Below the pieces are notes generated by a model. That model ran no database searches and was not told where the DNA came from. It was given only the letters and a program-made list of their open reading frames with translations. 64,000 bases of DNA from Sphingomonas sp. Leaf17 (GTDB taxonomy: Bacteria > Pseudomonadota > Alphaproteobacteria > Sphingomonadales > Sphingomonadaceae): positions 378,807-442,806 of the forward strand of contig NZ_LMKL01000005.1 of the NCBI RefSeq assembly GCF_001421505.1. Direction: 5' to 3'. Positions 10,698 through 19,674 of the stretch are shown in pieces. Position numbers and translations under genes: made by a program. Each line of letters starts with the position of its first letter. Positions within the stretch are counted from its first letter, which is position 1.

Positions 10698-11442
10698 CGG
10701 CCAGGATCGCCTCGGTCTTCGGGATCGCGCCCGGCGTGCCGACGTCGAACCACAGGCCTTGGTGCACCAGGCCATAGGCGCGGCCGGCGGCCAGCGCGCG
10801 TTCCCAGAACACCATCGTCGAGAACGGTCCCTCCGGCCAGTCGGCAATCAGGCGCGGATGCAGGATCTGGATCCCGGTATAGGCGAACGGCGCGACCCGC
10901 CCGGCCTTGCGCCGGCCGGTGATGCGGCCATCGGCGGCCAAGTGGAAATCGCCCTGACCGCCGTGATTATGCGCGCGCGACAGCGGCACCATCAGCAACA
11001 GCGCGTCCATCGTGTCGGGGTCGAACCGCGCGGCGAGTTGCTTGATCGTGTCGATCGGCCCGTCGATCCACAGATTGTCGCTGTTGACGACCAGCACCGG
11101 CGCGTCGCCCAGCAGCGGCAGCGCCTGGACCAGCCCGCCGCCAGTCTCCATCAACTGCGCGCGCTCGTCGGACAGGACGATCTCAAGTCCGCTCTGGTGC
11201 GCCAGATGCGCCTCCAGCGCGTCGGCCAGATAATGCACGTTGACGACCGCGCGCGCGACGCCGGCGGCGCGCAGCCGGTCGAGGACATGGTCGATCAACG
11301 GCTTGCCGGCGACGCTGACCAGCGGCTTGGGCCGGGTCGCGGTCAGCGGGCGCATCCGCTTGCCAAGGCCCGCCGCCATCACCATCGCGGTCTGCGGCAC
11401 CACGACTTTCGGGTCGGGGCGGATCGCCCGCAGCCGGGTCAC
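10690..11442 (-). CDS. murU: Nucleotidyltransferase, probable MurNAc-1-phosphate uridylyltransferase MurU
   Basis: A 250-residue sugar-1-phosphate nucleotidyltransferase. The signature MVMAAGLGKRMRPLT...PKPLVSVAGKP near the N-terminus binds the nucleotide; VVNSDNLWID holds the metal-binding aspartate. The start is the GTG at 11440-11442, which overlaps the TGA of the upstream kinase as GTGA and so implies translational coupling. In Pseudomonas, MurU with the kinase AmgK converts recycled N-acetylmuramic acid to UDP-MurNAc, bypassing de novo synthesis and fosfomycin. Adjacent amgK-like and tsaE genes make this assignment likely; a different sugar phosphate substrate cannot be excluded. Confidence 0.88.
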   Translation of the reverse strand: MTRLRAIRPDPKVVVPQTAMVMAAGLGKRMRPLTATRPKPLVSVAGKPLIDHVLDRLRAAGVARAVVNVHYLADALEAHLAHQSGLEIVLSDERAQLMETGGGLVQALPLLGDAPVLVVNSDNLWIDGPIDTIKQLAARFDPDTMDALLLMVPLSRAHNHGGQGDFHLAADGRITGRRKAGRVAPFAYTGIQILHPRLIADWPEGPFSTMVFWERALAAGRAYGLVHQGLWFDVGTPGAIPKTEAILADG

Positions 11443-12419
11443 GCGCGCGCGACCACGATCGGGTCGCCGCGCCGATCGGCGGGCACGTTCCGCGCAAACC
11501 AGTCCGCAACCGGGGCCAGTGCCGGATGCGCCAGATCGCGCGCCAGATAGCGCCAGACCCGCGGGCACAGCGTCGGATAGCGCGGCTTGCCGTCGCGCAC
11601 CCACAACCGGGTGAAGATGCCGATGATCTTGGCGTTCCGCTGCGCGCCCAGCACCGTGTAGGCCGCGTCGAAATCCGCACCGACCCCGGTTGCGGCACGA
11701 TAGCGGTCGATCATCATCGTCTCGATCGCCGGCTCCACGTCGCGCCGCGCATCCTGCAGCAGCGATACCAGGTCATAGGCCGGATGCCCCGCCAGCGCGT
11801 CCTGGAAATCCAGCAGGCCCAGCCGGTCGCCGGGCAGCAGCATCAGGTTCTCGGCATGATAATCGCGCAGCACCGTGACCGGCGCATCGGTCACCACGTG
11901 GTCGAACACCGCGTCCCATGCCGCGCGGTAGCCGTCGGTATCGACGGTCAACCCGACCGCCGGGCAATACCATTCGGTGAACAGCCCGGCCTCCCGGTGC
12001 AGCACCGCGCGGTCATAGGCGGGCACGTCGGCGGCCGGGTGGCGGTGCAGGTCGACCAGAATGTCGATCGCCGCGCCGTACAACGCCGGGCCACGATCCG
12101 CCGCCGCATCGACCGCCTCGCGCATCCGCGCGTCGCCGAAATCCTCCAGCAGCACCAGGCCGCGCGCCAGGTCGGCGGCGAGGATCGCCGGAGCCGCAAA
12201 CCCGTGATCCGCCAGCCATCGGGCGATGCGGACGAACGGTTCGGGATTTTCGTGCGGCGGCGGCGCGTCCATCAGCACCGCATGGCGCGCACCCTCGGTC
12301 ACCCGGAAATACCGGCGGAACGACGCATCGCCGGCCAGCGGCGCGACGACCGCCCCGCCCCATCCGTTCGCATCGAGGAACTGCGGCGCATCGGCCGGCG
12401 GAGTCATGTCGATCACCAT
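11439..12419 (-). CDS. amgK: Anomeric MurNAc/GlcNAc kinase AmgK (APH-fold phosphotransferase)
   Basis: 326 residues of the aminoglycoside-phosphotransferase fold. The ATP-binding lobe holds LAGDASFRRYFRV; the catalytic loop reads VLRDYHAENLMLL and the metal-binding segment LGLLDFQDAL. AmgK phosphorylates the anomeric hydroxyl of MurNAc and GlcNAc in cell-wall recycling; murU follows with overlapping stop and start. The start used is the ATG at 12417-12419, which overlaps the tsaE stop as ATGGTGA; MDGAMVIDM (12431) is an alternative. The order tsaE-amgK-murU is common in alphaproteobacteria. Confidence 0.88.
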   Translation of the reverse strand: MVIDMTPPADAPQFLDANGWGGAVVAPLAGDASFRRYFRVTEGARHAVLMDAPPPHENPEPFVRIARWLADHGFAAPAILAADLARGLVLLEDFGDARMREAVDAAADRGPALYGAAIDILVDLHRHPAADVPAYDRAVLHREAGLFTEWYCPAVGLTVDTDGYRAAWDAVFDHVVTDAPVTVLRDYHAENLMLLPGDRLGLLDFQDALAGHPAYDLVSLLQDARRDVEPAIETMMIDRYRAATGVGADFDAAYTVLGAQRNAKIIGIFTRLWVRDGKPRYPTLCPRVWRYLARDLAHPALAPVADWFARNVPADRRGDPIVVARA

Positions 12420-12850
12420 CGCGCCGTCCATGACGGCGGCACGTCGGCTGTCAAGCCGCGCGTCCCGTCCGCCTCGATGCTCAGGTGCAGGCGCAGCGCG
12501 TCCGGCCATGCGCCCGCCCCTGCGCGTTCGGGCCACTCGACGACCAGCACCGAATCCGCCAGCGCCTCGTCCAGCCCCAGTTCCTCCATCTCGCCCGGGT
12601 CGTCGATCCGGTACAGGTCGACATGCAGCACCAGCAGCCGGACCTCGGGCGGGGCATAGGGCTGGACGATCGCGAAGCTGGGACTAGGGGCCTCGCCCGC
12701 CAGCCCGAGCGCCGCGAGCAGCCCGCGCGCCACGCTGGTCTTGCCCGCGCCCAGCGTCCCCGTCAGCGCAATGACGTCCCCGGCGCGCACCTTGCCCGCC
12801 AGCGATGCGCCGAAGCCTTCGGTCGCCGCCGCATCGGGCAGGACTATCAT
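12413..12850 (-). CDS. tsaE: tRNA t6A biosynthesis ATPase TsaE (YjeE)
   Basis: A 145-residue P-loop ATPase that works with TsaB, TsaC and TsaD to put threonylcarbamoyl on A37 of ANN-decoding tRNAs. The Walker A motif is GTLGAGKTS (residues 31-39), followed by PSFAIVQPY and the conserved LLVLHVDLYRI. A late VLVVEWPERA is the typical Walker-B-like strand and Glu of the family. ATG at 12848-12850 gives the family's length. Its stop overlaps the start of amgK. Upstream, a 100-base gap with an inverted repeat separates it from the DivL-like kinase. Confidence 0.95.
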   Translation of the reverse strand: MIVLPDAAATEGFGASLAGKVRAGDVIALTGTLGAGKTSVARGLLAALGLAGEAPSPSFAIVQPYAPPEVRLLVLHVDLYRIDDPGEMEELGLDEALADSVLVVEWPERAGAGAWPDALRLHLSIEADGTRGLTADVPPSWTARW

Positions 12851-12885
12851 CGAAGACACATGCGATCCTCCACAACCCCAACCTC

Positions 12886-12914
12886 CGTCATCCCGGAGCA
12901 AGCCCGGGATGACG
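12886..12914. repeat. Palindromic repeat, CGTCATCCCGG family
   Basis: Eleven-base arms CGTCATCCCGG and CCGGGATGACG flank a seven-base spacer between the divL-like and tsaE genes. The same arms recur at 39400-39430 and 48930-48958, and a degenerate form is in 24398-25152. It could fold in RNA and separate the two genes transcriptionally. Confidence 0.85.
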
Positions 12915-12950
12915 CAAGGAGGAAACCGGTCGACAAAAGCTCCACCCCCC

Positions 12951-15299
12951 TCACCGGCGCGGCAACGACACGGTGACCAGCGTGCCCTCGTCCGGCTCCG
13001 ACACCAGCGCGATCGTCCCGCCATGCGCCTCGACGAACTGCTTGGCGAGCGGCAGGCCGAGCCCCAGCGCGCGTTCGCCCGACGGCTGGATGCCCGGTTC
13101 GGCAAACCGGTCGAACGCGCGCGCGACACTGGCGGCATCCATGCCGATGCCGTCGTCGGATACCACGATCCGCGCGGCGGTGGCGTGGCCGTCGGCGTGC
13201 AGCAGGATCCGCCCGCCCTCCTGCGTGGACGCAATGGCGTGGCGCAGCAGATGCTCGATCGTCTCGCGCAGGCGCCGCGAATCGCCGGTCACGCGCCCGG
13301 TCGAGCGCGCAACCTCGACCGCGAAGTCGATGCGGTGGCGCTTGGCGGTCGCGCGCACCGTGTCGGCGGCGGCCCGCGCGACCGCGCCCAGATCGACGTC
13401 GCCGCGCTCCACCTCGGTCCCGTCGCCCTCGGCCTGGGTCAGGTCGAGCACGTCGTCGATCAGCAGGCCCAGCCGCTCGACCGAATCGAGGATCGCCGCG
13501 ACATAGCCGCTGGCCTGTTCGCTCAACGCCCCGGCATAGCCGCCGTGCAGCATCTCGGCGAACCCGCTGATCGACGTCAGCGGCGTGCGCAGTTCATAGC
13601 TCATATTGGCGACAAACGCGGTCTTCACCCGGTCCGACGCCTCCAGCGCGTCGTTGCGGTCGCGCAAGACCTGTTCGATCCGGCGGCTGTCGGAAATGTC
13701 GAGCATCGTGAACAGCGCGTTGCCATCGGGCAGCGGCACCGCCGCGAACTCGAAGTGCCGCCCGTCGGCAAAGGCGACGCGGCCGCCACGCTGCTGCCGC
13801 TCTACCGTCGCCGATCGCACCAGATCGGTGAACAGCGCGGACCGGTTCGGCGTCGCCAGCTTCGACGCGGCGGCGGCGGCGAACACGTCGACGCGCGGGT
13901 GGCTCGACAAAAACTCCTCCTCGAACCCCCACAGCGCGCGGAAGCGGTTGTTCCACAGCTGCAACCGGCCATCGGCGGCGAACACGCCCAGCGCCTCGAA
14001 CAGATTGTCGAACGTCGCGGTCCGCACCCGGAGCAGCGTGTCGCGCGCGCTGGCCAGCTGCACCTGCTCGGTCCGGTCCTCGAAGATCAGCAGCAGCCCG
14101 CCATCGGGCAGCGGCTGCGCGACGACGCGCAGGTGGGTGCCGCCGGTCAGGTGCCAATTCTCCTCGGTCGCCTCGTCGGCGGCGACGAACCAGTCGCGGC
14201 GTTCGGCCTTCCACCCCGGAAAGTCGCGGACCTCGGGCAGGCGATTGGCCTCGCGCATCCGTTCCAGCACCCGGTCGAACTCGGGCCGGTCGGACAGCCA
14301 TTCGGCGCGCATCGCGAACATCCGCCGGAACGGCTGGTTGCAGAAGACGAGCGCCCGGTCGGGGCCGAACTGCGCCACGCCCGCCGACAACCGGTCGAGC
14401 ATCGCCCGCTGCGCCTCGGCAAAGCGTTTCGCCCCGACGCGCGCCTGTTCCAGTTCCTCGATATCCACCGCGAACCCGGCGACCCCGCCGGTCGGCAACG
14501 GCACGTCGAACAGCTTCAGCGTCTTGCGCGCACCGCCGATCGTCGCGGGCAGCACCTGTTCATGCGGCCGGCCGGTATCGCGCGCGGTCGATGCGCCGCC
14601 CAGCGGCCCGCCGCGCCCCGACCCCTCGACCAGTTCCAGTCCGCGCGCGACCACGTCGACCGCATCGCGCCCCTCGACCGCGCCGACATAGGCGGTGTTG
14701 ACCATCGCCAGCTTCAGGTCGGGGCCGCGATACCACATCGGCAACGGCGCGGCCTCGATCAGGCAGGTCAGCGCCTCGAACGCGACGCGCAGCCCGTGTA
14801 CTTCCTGGCCCAGCCGGGTGATCTCGGCCTCGCTGTCGGTCGCGTCGAACGCCCACAGGATGACGCCGCCATCCGTATCCACCGCCGCCGGCGCGCGCTG
14901 CCCGCGCAACAGCAGCGCGCGGCCCGACCCCGGCGGCCGGACCGCACGCACGAAGCTGCGCCCCGATCGCTGGGCCGCCGCCACGTCCATCGACAGGCCG
15001 TCGGCATCCTCCATGGTCAGCCCGGTGCCGCCAAGCGCGACGATCGAATCGGGTGCGGCCTGCAACCCGAACCAGTCGACCATCCGCTCGGGCATCTCGA
15101 TGCGTCCGTCGCCCCGCACGATCGCCGCCAGCGCCGGCCCAGACCGGATCAGCGCATCCAGCCGCGCGCAGTCGGCCAGCACCGCCGCCGCCTCGCCCTT
15201 CAGCCGCAGCCCCTGGAACAGCAGAATCGCCGCCGCCAGGACCAGCGCCAGCAGGATCGCGCCGCTCGCCACCGCGGCCGCGCCGCCCAGCACGATCAT
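12951..15299 (-). CDS. divL: DivL-like sensor kinase with tyrosine in place of the H-box histidine
   Basis: 782 residues from MIVLGGAAAVASG. One N-terminal transmembrane helix (about 5-27), a long PAS-containing middle (about 60-540), then an H-box and an ATPase domain. The H-box reads FVANMSYELRTPLTSISGF: Tyr568 occupies the position of the phosphorylated histidine. In Caulobacter the same substitution (Tyr550) marks DivL, which binds phosphorylated DivK and controls CckA and so CtrA. The N-box is also altered (HLLRHAIAST, His where Asn binds Mg-ATP) while the G1 box DDGIG is kept. Length, single membrane anchor and tsaE neighbour agree with DivL. Read in the opposite direction from the PPIase gene at 15510. 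Confidence 0.88.
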   Translation of the reverse strand: MIVLGGAAAVASGAILLALVLAAAILLFQGLRLKGEAAAVLADCARLDALIRSGPALAAIVRGDGRIEMPERMVDWFGLQAAPDSIVALGGTGLTMEDADGLSMDVAAAQRSGRSFVRAVRPPGSGRALLLRGQRAPAAVDTDGGVILWAFDATDSEAEITRLGQEVHGLRVAFEALTCLIEAAPLPMWYRGPDLKLAMVNTAYVGAVEGRDAVDVVARGLELVEGSGRGGPLGGASTARDTGRPHEQVLPATIGGARKTLKLFDVPLPTGGVAGFAVDIEELEQARVGAKRFAEAQRAMLDRLSAGVAQFGPDRALVFCNQPFRRMFAMRAEWLSDRPEFDRVLERMREANRLPEVRDFPGWKAERRDWFVAADEATEENWHLTGGTHLRVVAQPLPDGGLLLIFEDRTEQVQLASARDTLLRVRTATFDNLFEALGVFAADGRLQLWNNRFRALWGFEEEFLSSHPRVDVFAAAAASKLATPNRSALFTDLVRSATVERQQRGGRVAFADGRHFEFAAVPLPDGNALFTMLDISDSRRIEQVLRDRNDALEASDRVKTAFVANMSYELRTPLTSISGFAEMLHGGYAGALSEQASGYVAAILDSVERLGLLIDDVLDLTQAEGDGTEVERGDVDLGAVARAAADTVRATAKRHRIDFAVEVARSTGRVTGDSRRLRETIEHLLRHAIASTQEGGRILLHADGHATAARIVVSDDGIGMDAASVARAFDRFAEPGIQPSGERALGLGLPLAKQFVEAHGGTIALVSEPDEGTLVTVSLPRR

Positions 15300-15509
15300 C
15301 GCGCCCCGCCTGTCGTCTGTTCTGTGCCCCGTTCGCCCATGCCCGTATCCTAGAGCAGATCGACGCCCGGCAGAAACAGGCATTTTCCGGGCGGCGGCAA
15401 CACACACCCCGTCTCACCTACCCCACCATCACCATCGTTGCCGTCCCCGCCATACAACCCTAAAGCACGGCGCTTATCGCTTTCGTCCCAAGAACGGTTG
15501 CTCGCGTCC

Positions 15510-17447
15510 ATGCTCAGATTCTTCCGCCGCATCATCAATTCCAAGGCCGGCATGGTCGTGACCTTCGTGGTGCTCGGCATCATCGCCCTCGCCTTTGCCG
15601 CGACCGACATCACCGGGCTTGGCAGCCCGACGGGTGCCGGCGTGACCGGCGGCAACGTCGCCACCGTCGGCGGGGAGTCGATCGGCGAGGCGGAATTGCG
15701 GACGCAGGCGGCCAGCGAAATGGAAAGCTATCGCCAGCAGCAGCCGACGCTGGATATGGCGAGCTATATCCAGCAGGGCGGGCTGGACGGCACGCTCGAC
15801 CGGCTCGTCACCGGCCTCGCCTTCCTGAAGTTCGGCGAGGACCACGGCATGGTCGTCAGCAAGCGCAGCATCGACGGCGAGATCGCCAGCATCCCGGCGT
15901 TGCAGGGTCCGACCGGCAAGTTCGACCAGACGCTGTACGAACGCATCCTGGCCGAGCGCAAGCTGACCGACGCCGGCATCCGCGCCGACATCGAGCGCGA
16001 ACTGACGCAGCGCCGCCTGACCGCGCCGACGATCGGCGCGGCGCAGATGCCGCAGCAGATCGTCCTGCCCTATGCCTCGCTGCTGCTTGAAAAGCGCACC
16101 GGCCAGATCGCCTTTATTCCGGCCGGCGCGGTCAAGACCGGTCCCGCCCCCAGCGACGCGGATATCCAGACCTATTACGGCCGCAACCTGAGCCGCTACA
16201 CCGTGCCGCAGCGCCGCGTCGTCCGCTACGCGCTCGTCACGCCCGCTCAGGTGAACGGCACGCCGACCGAGGCGGAAATCGTCAAATCCTATAACGACGA
16301 CCGCGCGAACTACGCCCCGCGCCAGACGCGGACGATCACCCAGGTCGTCGTGCTCGACCAGGCCGGGGCCACCGCGATCGCCGCCAAGGTCCGCGCCGGC
16401 CAGTCGGTCGCCGATGCCGCCCGCGCTGCCGGGCTTGAGGCCTCGACCAAGGCCAAGGTCGAAAAGTCCGACTATGCCGCGCAAAGCTCGGCCGCCGCCG
16501 CCGATGCCGCCTTCTCGGCCGCCAGTGGCGCGATCGTTGGGCCGGTGCGCGGTGCGACCGGCTGGATCGTGGCCAGGGTCGATGCGATCGAACAGGTTCC
16601 GGCGAAGACGCTGGATCAGGCGCGCGCGGATATCGTCGCGGCACTGACCAAGCAGAAGACCGCCGACGCGATGGGCGCGATCCACGACAAGCTGGACGAC
16701 GCGATCGCCGGCAAGGCGACCTTCGACGAGCTGGTCAGCGACGGCAAGCTCGCGGCCATCACCACGCCGCCGCTGCTCGCCAACGGCATCAACCCCGATG
16801 CGCCGACCACAAAGCCCGATCCGGCCATGACGCCGATCCTCGCCGCCGCCTTCGGGGCGGAGGAAGGCGATTCGCCGCAGCTGGTGCAGATCGGCGAGGA
16901 CGGCCGCTTCGCGCTGGTCGGCGTCGGCCGGATCGTACCGGCCGCGCCGCGTCCGCTGGCGCAGATCCGCGCGCAGGTGCTGGCCGACGTCACCGCCGAC
17001 CGCGCGCAACAGGCTGCGCGGAAAGTGGCGAGCGAGGCGGTCGCCAGGCTGAACAAGGGCGCGCCGCTCGCGCAGGTGCTTCAGCAGACCGGCCTTGCCC
17101 TCCCGGCCCCGCGCCCGCTGTCGATCGCGCGCGCGCAGATTGCCCAGCGTCAGGGTGTCGAGCCGGCACTCGCGCTGCTGTTCAGCATGGCCCCCAACAC
17201 GTCCAAGATGCTGGAGGCCCCGGACAATGCCGGCTGGCTCATCGTCAAGCTGGACGCGATCCAGCCGGGCAATGCGGCGGGCAACGCCGGCATCCTCGCG
17301 GCCACCCGCAACGACCTCGGCCGGTCGATCGGCCGTGAATATGTCGAACAGTTCGCCCGTGCGGTCCGCGCCGATGTGAAGGCCAAGACCGATCCGGCCG
17401 CCGTCGCCCGCGTCAAGGCGGCGCTGCTCGGCCAGAGCGGCAACTGA
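15510..17447 (+). CDS. Membrane-anchored periplasmic peptidyl-prolyl isomerase (PpiD/SurA-N type)
   Basis: 645 residues from MLRFFRRIINSKAGM, the typical PpiD-like start, with one transmembrane helix at about 14-32 (VVTFVVLGIIALAFAATDI). The SurA-N-like chaperone region follows (VGGESIGEAELRTQA...), then a parvulin-like region around residues 235-360 (PQRRVVRYALVTPAQV...GPVRGATGWIVARVD). Such proteins help outer-membrane and secreted proteins fold after Sec export. Only eight bases separate its stop from trpE, so the two are probably co-transcribed, an arrangement conserved in sphingomonads. Confidence 0.93.
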   Translation: MLRFFRRIINSKAGMVVTFVVLGIIALAFAATDITGLGSPTGAGVTGGNVATVGGESIGEAELRTQAASEMESYRQQQPTLDMASYIQQGGLDGTLDRLVTGLAFLKFGEDHGMVVSKRSIDGEIASIPALQGPTGKFDQTLYERILAERKLTDAGIRADIERELTQRRLTAPTIGAAQMPQQIVLPYASLLLEKRTGQIAFIPAGAVKTGPAPSDADIQTYYGRNLSRYTVPQRRVVRYALVTPAQVNGTPTEAEIVKSYNDDRANYAPRQTRTITQVVVLDQAGATAIAAKVRAGQSVADAARAAGLEASTKAKVEKSDYAAQSSAAAADAAFSAASGAIVGPVRGATGWIVARVDAIEQVPAKTLDQARADIVAALTKQKTADAMGAIHDKLDDAIAGKATFDELVSDGKLAAITTPPLLANGINPDAPTTKPDPAMTPILAAAFGAEEGDSPQLVQIGEDGRFALVGVGRIVPAAPRPLAQIRAQVLADVTADRAQQAARKVASEAVARLNKGAPLAQVLQQTGLALPAPRPLSIARAQIAQRQGVEPALALLFSMAPNTSKMLEAPDNAGWLIVKLDAIQPGNAAGNAGILAATRNDLGRSIGREYVEQFARAVRADVKAKTDPAAVARVKAALLGQSGN

Positions 17448-17455
17448 GTCGCGGC

Positions 17456-18988
17456 ATGACCGACCCGTCGTCGCCTTCCACGACAAGGGCTGCGCACGAC
17501 GCGGCTGAAGCATCGCTTGCCGCCGGGCGTCCCGCCCTGTTGTGGCACGCCCAGGTGGCGGACACCGAGACACCGGTGGCCGCCGCGCTGAAGCTGATCG
17601 AGTCCGGGCGCGGCGACTTCCTGCTCGAATCGGTCGAGGGCGGGGCGACGCGCGGCCGCCACAGCCTGATCGGCCTTGCCCCCGATCTCGTATTCCGCGC
17701 GCACGGGCAGCAGGCGGCGATCAACCGCGACTGGCTGTCCGACCGCGACGCCTTCGCGCCTTGTGTCGCGCCGACGCTCGATGCGTTGCGCGATCTGGTG
17801 GCCGAATGTCGCGCCGACGTGCCCGCCGCGCTGCCGCCCGCGCTCGCCTGCCTCGTCGGTTATTTCGGCTATGAGACGGTGGGGCTGGTCGAACATCTGC
17901 CGCAACCCGACGCCGACCCGCTCGGTCTGCCCGACATGATCTTCGTGCGGCCGACCGTGATCTTGGTGTTCGACCGGCTGGCCGATACGCTGTTCCTCGT
18001 CGCGCCCGCCTGGCCCGATTCCCGCCGGACACCCGCCGATATCGTCCGCGCGGCGCAGGACCGGCTCGACGCCACCGCCGCGCGCCTAGCCACCGCGACC
18101 CTGCCGCCGCCGGTGCGGGTCGAGGCACCGGAACCCGTCTACACCCCCAACCTGCCCGCCGGCCGCTATGGCGAGATGGTCGCCCGCGCCAAGGACTATA
18201 TCGTCGCGGGCGATATCTTTCAGGTCGTGCTGGCGCAGCGGTTCAGCGCGCCGTTCGCGCTGCCGCCGTTCGAGCTGTACCGCTCGCTGCGGCGGATCAA
18301 CCCGTCGCCGTTCCTGTATCACCTCGACCTGCCCGGCTTCACGCTGACCGGCTCAAGCCCCGAAATCCTCGTCCGCGTCCGCGACGGCGAGGTCACGATC
18401 CGCCCGATCGCCGGCACCCGCCCGCGTGGGCGAACCGCGGCGGAGGACGAGGCGAACCGGACGAGCCTGCTCGCCGATCCCAAGGAGCGCGCCGAACACC
18501 TGATGCTGCTCGATCTGGGCCGCAACGACGTCGGCCGCGCCTCGGCTGCCAGCAGCGTGCGCGTTACCGACAGCTATACCGTCGAATTCTACAGCCACGT
18601 CATGCACATCGTCTCGAACGTCGTCGGCCGGCTGGCGGACGGCAAGGACGCGCTCGACGCGCTGTTCGCCGGTTTCCCCGCCGGCACGGTCAGCGGCGCA
18701 CCCAAGGTCCGCGCCTGCCAGATCATCGCCGAACTGGAGTCCGAGCGACGCGGGGCCTATGCCGGCGGCGTCGGCTATTTCTCGCCCGACGGGTCGATGG
18801 ATTCCTGCATCGTCCTGCGCACTGCCGTCATCAAGGACGGCACGATCCATGTTCAGGCGGGTGCGGGCATCGTGGCCGACAGTGACCCGGCGTCGGAACA
18901 GCGCGAATGCGAGGCCAAGGCGGGAGCTATCCTGGCGGCGGCGCGCGATGCGGTTGCGCGGGCGGGGGCACCGGGTTTCGGGCAGTAG
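17456..18988 (+). CDS. trpE: Anthranilate synthase component I TrpE
   Basis: 510 residues. TrpE makes anthranilate from chorismate with ammonia supplied by TrpG, the first step of tryptophan synthesis. The feedback-inhibition motif LLES is at residues 56-59; the chorismate-binding C-terminal half includes FLYHLDLPGFTLTGSSPE, IAGTRPRGRT, LDLGRNDVGR and GAPKVRACQIIAELE. It is separated from trpG by a convergent gene on the other strand, so trpE and trpGDC must be expressed from different promoters. No leader peptide with a run of Trp codons was seen upstream; the gene follows the PPIase closely. A terminator-like hairpin lies just after it. Confidence 0.97.
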   Translation: MTDPSSPSTTRAAHDAAEASLAAGRPALLWHAQVADTETPVAAALKLIESGRGDFLLESVEGGATRGRHSLIGLAPDLVFRAHGQQAAINRDWLSDRDAFAPCVAPTLDALRDLVAECRADVPAALPPALACLVGYFGYETVGLVEHLPQPDADPLGLPDMIFVRPTVILVFDRLADTLFLVAPAWPDSRRTPADIVRAAQDRLDATAARLATATLPPPVRVEAPEPVYTPNLPAGRYGEMVARAKDYIVAGDIFQVVLAQRFSAPFALPPFELYRSLRRINPSPFLYHLDLPGFTLTGSSPEILVRVRDGEVTIRPIAGTRPRGRTAAEDEANRTSLLADPKERAEHLMLLDLGRNDVGRASAASSVRVTDSYTVEFYSHVMHIVSNVVGRLADGKDALDALFAGFPAGTVSGAPKVRACQIIAELESERRGAYAGGVGYFSPDGSMDSCIVLRTAVIKDGTIHVQAGAGIVADSDPASEQRECEAKAGAILAAARDAVARAGAPGFGQ

Positions 18989-19007
18989 GCGCAGCCTCGC
19001 CTCTCTG

Positions 19008-19047
19008 CCGTCAGTGCCGCGCTATGCTCGCAATGACGGATTTTTTT
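19008..19047 (+). terminator. Rho-independent terminator after trpE, built from a repeat
   Basis: CCGTCA (19008-19013) pairs with TGACGG (19034-19039), followed by a run of seven T. The right arm CTCGCAATGACGG equals the arm of the repeat at 36760-36835, so a dispersed repeat appears to have been taken into use as a terminator. It faces trpE; the convergent gene ends at 19054. Confidence 0.75.
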
Positions 19048-19053
19048 GCGTTC

Positions 19054-19506
19054 TCACGGCACCCCCGCCGCGTCATTCGCCGCCTGCCGCTTTTCCGCCG
19101 CGAACGCGCGGTTCAGCTGCAACGCGCAACCGCTCTGCCCACCGCTGCCGACCGGCGAGCAGGTGTCGGGCAAACCGCCCGCGACCCGTCCGACCTGATC
19201 CATCGTCGCGGCGCGATTGACCCAGCTCTGCTGCGCCGCGTCCTTCTTCGTCTCACGGAACGCCTTGGGGATCCGATAGGGTTCGCCAACCGTCTGGCAG
19301 ACCACGATTTCGGTATCCGTCGATTCAGGGCATTTGTCCCCGGCACCGGTCAGCGTCACGCTGCGCACGCGTTGCGGCGCCTTGCCGGTTTCCGCCTGGC
19401 GGTCGGTCGTGGTGGCCGGCGTCGTCTGGGGGGCTGCGTCCTGCGTCTGCGCGATCGCGGTGCCCGACAGCATCAACAGGCTGGCGGCGATCAGGGGGCG
19501 ATACAT
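19054..19506 (-). CDS. Small secreted protein of unknown function
   Basis: 150 residues from MYRPLIAASLLMLSGTAIAQ, a clear Sec signal peptide with a likely cleavage after AIA-Q. The mature part begins Gln/Thr/Ala-rich, then VRSVTLTGAGDKCPESTDTEIVVCQTVGEPYRIPKAFRET with two cysteines, and later TCSPVGSGGQSGCALQLNRAFAAEKR with two more, so two disulfides are possible. The core resembles short conserved periplasmic proteins common in sphingomonads; no function is known to me. It lies between trpE and trpG and is convergent with trpE. Confidence 0.8.
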   Translation of the reverse strand: MYRPLIAASLLMLSGTAIAQTQDAAPQTTPATTTDRQAETGKAPQRVRSVTLTGAGDKCPESTDTEIVVCQTVGEPYRIPKAFRETKKDAAQQSWVNRAATMDQVGRVAGGLPDTCSPVGSGGQSGCALQLNRAFAAEKRQAANDAAGVP

Positions 19507-19674
19507 GGTCGATGGTCTCCGGGGGTGTGGCGCATAACGTGTCGGCTGCGATGTTGATCCGACCTGAACGAAACGAACCGTCCTGCCGATAATCGCACCC
19601 CGCCGGCGACAGCGTCCCCCGCCGACACCGTCACGGGCGTTGCACACGCCCACGCATCGGCTATGGCGGGCCGC

